From Candidatus Poribacteria bacterium (GTDB lineage: Bacteria > Poribacteria > WGA-4E > WGA-3G), in assembly GCA_028818995.1 (NCBI GenBank), contig JAPPMR010000008.1:1-5192 (forward strand): DNA of 5,192 bases. Direction: 5' to 3'. Below, piece after piece: positions 1-5,192 of the stretch. Every line of letters begins with the position of its first letter. Position 1 is the first letter of the stretch. The notes below the pieces were generated by a model. It was not told the DNA's origin, did not search any database, and worked only from the letters and a program-made list of their open reading frames with translations. The position numbers and the translations under genes are program-made.

Positions 1-2895
1 TACGCTGTAAACGGTCTGTATATGATAGTCATGGGATGCCTCAAAATATTCGCCCCTGGTGGCTTGAGCGATCCTTTCGAGTTCTCGCCTATCAACACTG
101 CTCCCTAAACCGATGGTGTAAATCGGCCAGCCCCGTGAGGTATAGTTGGATATGACGTGCTGCGCGACAGGGTCCTGTCCATCCGTCAGTAGCACCGCCG
201 CTTTCTTCGCAGTAGAGGTGGACGCGCTCAATTCCTGGAACCCTTGCTGGAGCCCAGCGTCAATATCCGTCCCACCATCTGCGTCAACGCGATCCACCGC
301 GCTCTTCAACCTGTTTTTTCCAATGTCATCGGCGAAGGTGAGCGGAGCAAATGTTTCCGCAGAGCCATCAAAGTCAATAATTGCGATTTGGACTTTGGGG
401 TCCGCTGACTCAATAAAAAGCTTGGCACCGGATTTACGCAAGTTTTTTGGATCGTTGCCACCCATACTGCCGGAGGAATCAATGATGAGGGCGATGTCGG
501 CAAGGGAGGTTGATTCGAAAACGATAGGTATTGAGCGCGTCGCGGGTTTAATTGGATGTGTTGCAGCCCCAGTAAAATTAACATCTTTATCTGACCTATT
601 ACTGACAGTAAGATAGTATGAAGGTCCCGAAAGGGGCGAAATTCGTTCGCTGATTCTTTCATAATTGGATGGTGCTTGATCCGATGTCCCAAGCACTTTA
701 CCGTTCGCGTCTGAAAGTACTATGTCTAAATTATGTTTGCTATCCACCCACGAAATAGCAGCGTTTATGAAATCACCGCTTTCGGCGGGATACGTGTTTT
801 CAGCATTTAAGAAATTGCCATCAAACCGGGATCCGAGCAGCTGAGGGGTAATCTCAAAACGCAACTCGCCTTGGGCAGGCACCGTGTCGCCGAATATGAC
901 GTTATCCGCTTTCACAAGCCCCGCACCGTAAGTATTATCAGGCCTGGGGGGAATGTTACTATTACCTCCCCTTTCTGCCCCACGCACTATTGCGGACTTC
1001 ACATCGTCGGGACTAAAATTCCATTCGCCATTCTTATTTTTTCCGACTGCGTCAAGAATTAACGCCGCAACGCCTGCGACATGAGGTGCTGCCATGCTTG
1101 TGCCACTGCTTTCCTTTGTACCTCCGCCATTTATTGTCGAATTAATGCTGAAACCAGGAGCTACGATTTCTGGTTTGATTAAATTTGTATCCGAGGGACC
1201 ATGACTAGAAAAGTAAGGGGCAACGTTCTGTAAAACGTTCCCAGGGTTTTCATCGTATATAGCACCAACTGTGATAACTTTCTCGCTGTACCCGGGGACG
1301 GAAACTGTCTCTTCTGGATCAGCGACGTTTGAACCAACTTTAAAATCAACACCATCTTCACTCACCCATACTTCATAATCTTGAGAGTCTTGAACATTCC
1401 TTGCTTCCACTTTTAACTCATACTGAACCGTCTTCTCCTTTAGTCCCCCCTTGTGGACCTTCACCTGTTCATAAACTGCAGTACCACGTTTTGTCGGATG
1501 CTTCACTAACCAATCATATCCACGCGACGCTACGAGCTCATTGCCAGTAGAGTCCAAAATTACGAGGTCTAAATCATTATTAGTAGATTTTGGATCCCAC
1601 ACAAGGGTAACCGTGAAATGGTCAAGTCCAAAAGGAACCGTGATGCCTAGGAAATCCCATTCAAAATCCCAATCAAATTCAAATATATGTGAGAGTTTTT
1701 GCTTTGATAAAATACTTCCACTATCGCGTTTTTTACCCTCATTGCCGGCGGAGGTAACAAAAACAATACCGTCATCTACAATCTGGTCAATCAGTTCACT
1801 CATCATGTCTTTACCGTCACGACCTAACATCCATGGATCCCACCCCATACTTAGATTGATAACATCGGCGTTCTGCTTAACCGCCCACTCAATTCCGTCT
1901 ATCGCCTCGCCGTACTCCCAACCTAATCCATTAAATAGGGCATCAATGCGGTTCTCAATAGAAAGCTCGGAAGATAGTCTAGCATCAAGGAATTGGACCT
2001 TTGGTGCAACACCTGTCACTCCAATAGAATTGTCCGCTGCTCCAATGATTCCGGCTACGTGGGTGCCATGGTCTAAATCTCCACCACGGGAGATGCGACC
2101 AATCGGACCAACTTCAACTTTTCCTCTGGCATCAACGATTCGATCCTTAAACTCTGAGTGAGTGTAATCTATGCCACCGTCAACGACAGCGACCCGGACT
2201 CCCTCCCCTGTAACGCCAGGTCCAGAGGGAGGTGCCTTATGAACCTTATCCGCGCCAATATGTGGTACACTGTCATGCAATTTTAAGTTCCCTTCAGCAT
2301 TTGGCCATATTTGTGTGATAAACGGCAATCTTACCAGAGCAGAGAGATTTTTTATTGGGACGGAGATACACGCCCCATTAATAATTTCATAAATATAACG
2401 GACCTCACCTTCTAAGCGGCGAATCGTAGATGCTTCACCGATGCCAATCAGCGCATTAGACCTAATGATTACAGAGATGTACTTTTGTGCGATAAAATTG
2501 CGGATAATCTCCGAGGCTTTCTCGTGGAGGATTGGTTTGTTAACTTGAGGTGTTGATGGACTGTGGCTCAGGGAACCAGAATCTGACCCTGCTCCAAAAT
2601 CGACAGTATTGACAATTCTGTCGAACTCTTGACGGAGTTGGAAGTGGATTTCCGTTCGGATTTTCAACAAAACGGGCCCGCGTAGTTTCTGAAAGTCCCA
2701 CTCAGTAAGCACGCCGAGGTTTAAATGGCGTGCGATTTTCTCATCAACCACGGCAAACGCTGCTCTGCTCTGCAGGATGTCATCCGTGAGCGAAAGCGTG
2801 CCAACAGAATCAGGGTTAGCGGCTCCCATACCTGCAGATAGAAGCGTGAGAACTATGATGCTAAAACTGGTAATTAATGTAGATCTGATTTTCAT
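1..2895 (-). CDS. Secreted subtilisin-like (S8) serine protease with nested jelly-roll domain and C-terminal VWA domain; partial, 3' end beyond window
   Basis: This is an extracellular endopeptidase. I translated 965 uninterrupted codons, and the frame is still open at base 1. Residues 1 to about 25 form a signal peptide (KIR, then a hydrophobic run, then GMGAA). Residues 30-199 are a propeptide, whose end (167-197) resembles inhibitor I9. The catalytic triad is complete: D239 in VAVVDGGID, H276 in DHGTHVAG and S600 in GTSMAAPHVAG, with oxyanion N385 in SAGNE. N385 and S600 are 215 residues apart, against about 66 in subtilisin, because residues about 390-527 form an inserted beta-sandwich (W433, NDLDL 440-444). 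The catalytic fold resumes at about 528 and ends near YGAGLVKA (656-663). A second sandwich spans about 672-782. A VWA domain starts at about 799, with MIDAS residues D806, S808, S810, T876 and D905. The only cysteine I saw is C176, in the propeptide. The start is set by an AAGGAG six bases upstream; Met23 lies inside the signal peptide and is a poorer start. Family assignment is firm; substrate is unknown. Confidence 0.95.
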   Translation of the reverse strand, partial: MKIRSTLITSFSIIVLTLLSAGMGAANPDSVGTLSLTDDILQSRAAFAVVDEKIARHLNLGVLTEWDFQKLRGPVLLKIRTEIHFQLRQEFDRIVNTVDFGAGSDSGSLSHSPSTPQVNKPILHEKASEIIRNFIAQKYISVIIRSNALIGIGEASTIRRLEGEVRYIYEIINGACISVPIKNLSALVRLPFITQIWPNAEGNLKLHDSVPHIGADKVHKAPPSGPGVTGEGVRVAVVDGGIDYTHSEFKDRIVDARGKVEVGPIGRISRGGDLDHGTHVAGIIGAADNSIGVTGVAPKVQFLDARLSSELSIENRIDALFNGLGWEYGEAIDGIEWAVKQNADVINLSMGWDPWMLGRDGKDMMSELIDQIVDDGIVFVTSAGNEGKKRDSGSILSKQKLSHIFEFDWDFEWDFLGITVPFGLDHFTVTLVWDPKSTNNDLDLVILDSTGNELVASRGYDWLVKHPTKRGTAVYEQVKVHKGGLKEKTVQYELKVEARNVQDSQDYEVWVSEDGVDFKVGSNVADPEETVSVPGYSEKVITVGAIYDENPGNVLQNVAPYFSSHGPSDTNLIKPEIVAPGFSINSTINGGGTKESSGTSMAAPHVAGVAALILDAVGKNKNGEWNFSPDDVKSAIVRGAERGGNSNIPPRPDNTYGAGLVKADNVIFGDTVPAQGELRFEITPQLLGSRFDGNFLNAENTYPAESGDFINAAISWVDSKHNLDIVLSDANGKVLGTSDQAPSNYERISERISPLSGPSYYLTVSNRSDKDVNFTGAATHPIKPATRSIPIVFESTSLADIALIIDSSGSMGGNDPKNLRKSGAKLFIESADPKVQIAIIDFDGSAETFAPLTFADDIGKNRLKSAVDRVDADGGTDIDAGLQQGFQELSASTSTAKKAAVLLTDGQDPVAQHVISNYTSRGWPIYTIGLGSSVDRRELERIAQATRGEYFEASHDYHIQTVYSV

Positions 2896-2901
2896 AACTT
2901 T

Positions 2902-2907
2902 CTCCTT
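2902..2907 (-). promoter_or_regulatory. Ribosome binding site of the protease gene
   Basis: AAGGAG on the minus strand, six bases (AAAGTT) before the ATG at 2895. This near-consensus Shine-Dalgarno site fixes the start codon just ahead of a good signal peptide. Confidence 0.85.
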
Positions 2908-2961
2908 AATAATTTCGTTGTCCGCGACAGGCAGCTTGTCACAAAGAATTATCTTCTAAGA

Positions 2962-2981
2962 GCCGGAGGAATCTCCGCGGC
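2962..2981 (-). promoter_or_regulatory. Small GC-rich hairpin in the protease 5' leader
   Basis: On the minus strand GCCGCGGAG, loop ATTC, then CTCCGGC can fold. The core CGGAG/CTCCG pairs perfectly, and the outer GCC/GGC extends the stem if a two-base bulge is allowed. It lies about 66 bases before the start codon and has no following U-run, so it is not an intrinsic terminator. It could be an mRNA-stabilising leader hairpin or chance; no known riboswitch was recognised. Confidence 0.3.
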
Positions 2982-3052
2982 CGAACAGAAATAGCCCCTA
3001 AGTTTTTCAGAGTCAGAGCGATGGTGTGGTTCGTGGCACCATGCTGTCGAAG

Positions 3053-3081
3053 CGTATACATACTGTGCATCTGAAGTGCAA
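3053..3081 (-). promoter_or_regulatory. Weak candidate sigma-70-type promoter for the protease
   Basis: On the minus strand TTGCAC (3081-3076) is followed after 17 bases by TATACG (3058-3053). Spacing is ideal, but the boxes match consensus only 3/6 and 4/6. It would give a leader of roughly 150 bases including the hairpin at 2962-2981. Many other placements are possible in this region, so this is only a suggestion. Confidence 0.22.
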
Positions 3082-3104
3082 GACTTTTTTTGTTGCCTAC
3101 ATTA

Positions 3105-3119
3105 TCAGGACTTACGCAA
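3105..3119. repeat. Possible dispersed-repeat motif TCAGGACTTACGCAA
   Basis: The motif (minus strand TTGCGTAAGTCCTGA) occurs once here. From memory, very similar strings recur in intergenic DNA and near mobile-element edges in some cyanobacterial and poribacterial genomes. That is recollection, not something this window can show. It would fit the idea that the DNA between about 3000 and 3210 is a multicopy intergenic element. Confidence 0.3.
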
Positions 3120-3216
3120 TGTGCAATAATACCCGTCGCATTTGGGCAAGTACGCCGCAAAATTGCGCGACTACAAACCAGCCCCCGCTTGCTATTGAGA
3201 AACACACATCCTTTTT

Positions 3217-3259
3217 GGAGGTTTCAATGCGATTTCAGGCATTTGTCCTCATTAAATAG
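3217..3259 (+). other. Gene-start relic: strong Shine-Dalgarno and ATG leading a 10-residue frame
   Basis: GGAGG (3217-3221) lies five bases before ATG (3227), and the frame reads MRFQAFVLIK and then stops at TAG (3257-3259). The site is better than most real ones, and the peptide resembles the basic/hydrophobic start of a signal peptide, yet no gene follows on the plus strand. It may be the surviving 5' end of a deleted gene, an unusual leader peptide, or chance. No known function is claimed. Confidence 0.2.
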
Positions 3260-3438
3260 TTACGATAAGACAAATTTCGTAATTTTTCAATTAAAAAAAG
3301 AAAAGTCTAAACTTGACTTAGCAGCATTCAATCTTCGATATTTCCGTTAGAAACCGAAATCGTTGACTTTTATGCTCTTTTTGGGGATCCGGTACGGTTA
3401 GGAGGGAAATCCGCAGAAACACCCAGGTAAGGGAAACG

Positions 3439-3468
3439 CCCTAGCAAAAACATCCCTAGCAAAAACAC
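3439..3468. repeat. 15-bp tandem duplication
   Basis: CCCTAGCAAAAACAT (3439-3453) is followed directly by CCCTAGCAAAAACAC (3454-3468), identical over 14 of 15 bases. On the minus strand further looser GTTT-initiated units of about 15-17 bases follow (GTTTCCCTTACCTGGG, then GTTTCTGCGG), so the pair may be the recent part of an older decayed array. There are no spacers, so it is not CRISPR. Confidence 0.8.
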
Positions 3469-3532
3469 CGCTGGGGAAACCTTATGTGTGTTTTGTGGGC
3501 GTTTCTATACACAGGTTTCCACCCCGCTGGGG
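3466..3532. repeat. Inverted-repeat block with duplicated CCGCTGGGG
   Basis: GGAAACCT (3475-3482) pairs perfectly with AGGTTTCC (3513-3520). Inside, GTGT (3486-3489) can pair with ACAC (3509-3512) after a three-base bulge, giving a composite stem of about 12 pairs. CCGCTGGGG occurs at 3468-3476 and again at 3524-3532, and the second copy lies within CCCC-GCT-GGGG (3522-3532), a tight hairpin of its own. The arrangement resembles a small dispersed palindromic element. No T-run follows on either strand, so a simple intrinsic terminator is unlikely. Confidence 0.65.
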
Positions 3533-3547
3533 CTACTGCGTCTGTTT

Positions 3548-3584
3548 TTTCAATGATTTACAATAGGGAGCAAACTCATTGAAA
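3548..3584. repeat. Perfect 9-bp inverted repeat TTTCAATGA/TCATTGAAA
   Basis: The arms lie at 3548-3556 and 3576-3584 with a 19-base centre. A T-run (3545-3550) overlaps the left arm on the plus strand. Read on the minus strand the stem is followed by an A-run, so it does not work as a terminator for the upstream glycosidase gene. It could be a protein-binding palindrome or an element edge. Confidence 0.55.
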
Positions 3585-3626
3585 GATAGACAAATACTTG
3601 AAAACTCAACATGAAATGGACAGAAA

Positions 3627-3656
3627 TTGCCTAAATTTTAGGAAATTTTTAGGCAA
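3627..3656 (-). terminator. Candidate weak terminator or hairpin downstream of the glycosidase gene
   Basis: TTGCCTAAA (3627-3635) and TTTAGGCAA (3648-3656) form a perfect nine-pair stem with a 12-base loop, about 98 bases after the glycosidase stop. The stem has only three G-C pairs, and on the minus strand it is followed by TTTCTGTCC rather than a clean U-run. It is the best-placed hairpin for ending that transcript but a poor match to a classical intrinsic terminator. Confidence 0.3.
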
Positions 3657-3753
3657 AAACAAGTTATATCCACAAAAATCGCATAATATTGTAGAATTTC
3701 ATCCGATTTCTTGTGAGAAAAGTCTTCTTTATTCTACCGGGAGGGAAAAGTGT

Positions 3754-5192
3754 CTATTTGTTTTTAGGGACCACTGTAAACTTATGTGCGGCTTCCTCTA
3801 CACCTACAAATCGGCTGTAGATCGCTACACGGCTCAGCTTGCCTTCCCAATTCCGACCGCCGCTCGCTTCATCACCGAAAAGCAACGGATAGCGTTCCCA
3901 ATTGCTGAAATCTCCCCGCGTACCGTTGCTAACGTAGACGAGTTCACCATCGATATAGCAATAGACGTTTCCATCAAAATAACTGACGATGACGTGTATC
4001 GGTTTCCCCGTCTCAATCTTGCCGAAAGAGAACTCACCGCCCAATCCATTCGCGCCGGTCCGCGGCGTGCGGATTCTCATCGCAAAACGACTGCCATCCT
4101 GTCCGAAGGTAAAGTTGCGATGGGTAATATCGTTTGAGAAAGAGATAATCCGTGCGGGACCATCCTGATTCAGATTATCCGTTGTAACGAGACACTCAAG
4201 CGTCAATTGATTGCTCGCCTGACATGCTGCGAGAAGTGCCTCATTTACATCTTTAGCGAGAAACGCACCACCTGTCAGAACCATCTGTCCATCTTCACCG
4301 ATTGCCGCACTGCCGCGGGATTCGATATCCCCACTGCCCTCAAGTGCACCGTGCCAAAGAAAAACAAGTCCATCACGCGAACCGGGGAATTTCGTGTGCG
4401 TTCCGATGTCAGCCGGAGCCGCCGGTGATACATGGATTGCGAGGGATGTCGTTGAGGTGTCGCCCTCCTCGTTCATCACCGTAAGCGTTGCAACGTATTG
4501 ACCAAGGTTTTCGTAGATGTGCGTCGGATTCGATTCAGTGGATGTTGTACCGTCTCCGAAACTCCAATGGTGTGTCAGATCCCCTGCCGCTGAGAAATTC
4601 ACAGTGAGCGGTGCGCTGCCTTGAAGCACATCGGCGGACGCTTTCGCCTCTGGACGGAGTTTCTCACCCGGTGCGTACGGTGTAAAGCGATAGGCAGAAC
4701 CACCTTGCGGTGCAGCGAACGTATGCTCTCCAGGTTGCGCCGTACCGACAGGAACGATCTTCATGTTCCACGTATCCACGCGGTCAATTTTATAGGGTCG
4801 TTCTCCGGGCAAATCCAGCGTCATTGTCTGCGGTTCGGTTGTGTAAGTAAGATAGTATTCCCCATGTTTCGCGAGGATATACCGTCCCTTATCATCACCG
4901 ATCGGCGCAAGCGTATCAAATGCAGGTGCGTCCGTCATGAAGTCTTTGAGGAACGCAATCCGAGGTGGACTTTCACCCCGCAGGATACCCCCTTTTGCCC
5001 ACCAGAGGAGGTCATCCGGATGTTTGTATGTCTCCCCATGTCCAACATAGCACCCAGAAACGGTCCCTGCCCAGAACTTTTGAACCATTTCTTCTGCTGT
5101 GATGTTTCCCCAGCCTTGTGGAATGTCGCCCTCATAACGGCACTCGTCATAGATAACAGGTTTTCCGTATTGCGTGCGATAGCGGATGCCCT
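3754..5192 (-). CDS. DUF5060/DUF4038-type glycoside hydrolase with C-terminal PKD and LamG-like domains; partial, 5' end beyond window
   Basis: This is the C-terminal 478 residues of a probable secreted glycosidase; numbering starts at the first complete codon (base 5190). The frame is open through the right edge, so the ATG at 5088 is internal. Residues 9-76 match the end of the TIM barrel in this family: GKPVIYDECRYEG (9-21), GWGNITAEEM, GHGETY (50-55), LLWWAKGG and GESPPRIAFL. E16 is a plausible strand-7 catalytic nucleophile (inferred). A beta-sandwich of the DUF5605 kind follows at about 98-172 (KHGEYYLTY, YKIDRVDTWNM). A PKD domain lies at about 182-255 (WSFGDGTTS, THIYENLGQYVATLTV). 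A LamG/concanavalin-like domain spans about 265-470 (LTLECLVTT, VIVSYFDGNVYCYIDGEL, GKLSRVAIYSR). The protein ends PKNK-stop (TAG) with no anchor or sorting motif. The added modules suggest binding to a polymer or cell surface. The family is well supported; the substrate cannot be told. Confidence 0.9.
   Translation of the reverse strand, partial: GIRYRTQYGKPVIYDECRYEGDIPQGWGNITAEEMVQKFWAGTVSGCYVGHGETYKHPDDLLWWAKGGILRGESPPRIAFLKDFMTDAPAFDTLAPIGDDKGRYILAKHGEYYLTYTTEPQTMTLDLPGERPYKIDRVDTWNMKIVPVGTAQPGEHTFAAPQGGSAYRFTPYAPGEKLRPEAKASADVLQGSAPLTVNFSAAGDLTHHWSFGDGTTSTESNPTHIYENLGQYVATLTVMNEEGDTSTTSLAIHVSPAAPADIGTHTKFPGSRDGLVFLWHGALEGSGDIESRGSAAIGEDGQMVLTGGAFLAKDVNEALLAACQASNQLTLECLVTTDNLNQDGPARIISFSNDITHRNFTFGQDGSRFAMRIRTPRTGANGLGGEFSFGKIETGKPIHVIVSYFDGNVYCYIDGELVYVSNGTRGDFSNWERYPLLFGDEASGGRNWEGKLSRVAIYSRFVGVEEAAHKFTVVPKNK

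Larger units (their letters stand above)
2908..3753. other. Intergenic region without a convincing gene, carrying several repeat-like elements
   Basis: The stretch lies between the glycosidase stop and the protease ribosome binding site. Open frames on both strands are short and unlike any protein I recognise. The longest on the minus strand (3205 to 2939, 88 codons from a GTG) has no well-spaced ribosome site and an arginine/cysteine-rich composition typical of translated non-coding DNA. The content is heterogeneous: a moderately GC-rich part up to about 3200, an AT-rich part at 3240-3370, a GC-rich repeat block at 3390-3540, then AT-rich DNA with two nine-base inverted repeats. This patchwork suggests one or more dispersed non-coding elements. 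No tRNA, rRNA, transposase or CRISPR repeat was seen. Confidence 0.7.

Noticed and set aside
146..616. 156-codon plus-strand open frame opposite the VWA region
   Set aside because: It lies entirely antisense to a well-supported protease frame, shows no recognisable domain and is rich in Ser/Ala/Pro as expected of a shadow frame.
1179..1692. A frameshift or broken gene in the protease between the Asn and Ser motifs
   Set aside because: Codon-by-codon translation is uninterrupted from 2895 to 1; the long gap is a coherent inserted domain, not a disruption.
1541..2161. 206-codon plus-strand open frame
   Set aside because: It is antisense to the subtilisin catalytic domain, whose triad motifs are clearly on the minus strand; there is no ribosome site or family resemblance.
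2939..3205. 88-codon minus-strand frame just upstream of the protease
   Set aside because: It needs a GTG start with a badly spaced AAGGA, has an Arg/Cys/His-rich composition and no recognised domain. It is more likely a chance or repeat-borne frame, so it is kept only as a finding.
3439..3532. Short CRISPR array
   Set aside because: The two 15-bp copies are directly adjacent with no spacer, the other similarities are loose, and no cas gene is present.
3598..4137. 179-codon plus-strand open frame
   Set aside because: Most of it is antisense to the LamG-like domain of the glycosidase; the remaining part is AT-rich intergenic DNA with no recognisable protein features.
5086..5088. ATG at 5088 as the start of the glycosidase gene
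   Set aside because: The same frame continues upstream with family-typical residues (GKPVIYDE, YEG, GWGNIT) to the window edge, so this Met is internal.

Overview
The window looks like bacterial accessory DNA of intermediate GC content. It holds two large genes for exported proteins, both on the minus strand and both cut by a window edge, separated by about 860 bases with no convincing gene. The best guess for the source is an uncultured bacterium rich in exported degradative enzymes, possibly of the Candidatus Poribacteria / PVC type. This is inference from the protein families and from the style of the intergenic repeats; no marker gene is present.

Layout by position. 1-2895 (minus, C-terminus missing): a secreted subtilisin-like serine protease of at least 965 residues. 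It has a signal peptide, an I9-like propeptide, a complete Asp239/His276/Ser600 triad with oxyanion Asn385, a beta-sandwich (jelly-roll) domain inserted inside the catalytic domain, a second similar sandwich after it, and a von Willebrand factor A domain with an intact MIDAS metal site. 2896-3753: intergenic. It holds the protease ribosome binding site and a leader hairpin, a weak candidate promoter, a plus-strand gene-start relic (strong Shine-Dalgarno, 10-residue frame), a 15-bp tandem duplication, and a cluster of inverted repeats that look like dispersed intergenic elements. 3754-5192 (minus, N-terminus missing): the C-terminal 478 residues of a DUF5060/DUF4038-type glycoside hydrolase, with the end of the catalytic barrel, a beta-sandwich, a PKD domain and a LamG/concanavalin-like domain.

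The glycosidase lies upstream of the protease in the same direction, but the 858-base gap and the protease's own leader argue for separate transcripts. Both proteins probably act outside the cell: one trims glycans and carries carbohydrate- or surface-binding modules, the other cleaves proteins and carries a VWA adhesion module. Together they fit degradation of an extracellular matrix or particulate polymer. No CRISPR array, RNA gene, transposase or new multi-gene system is visible. The most unusual item is the sandwich domain nested within the protease catalytic domain.
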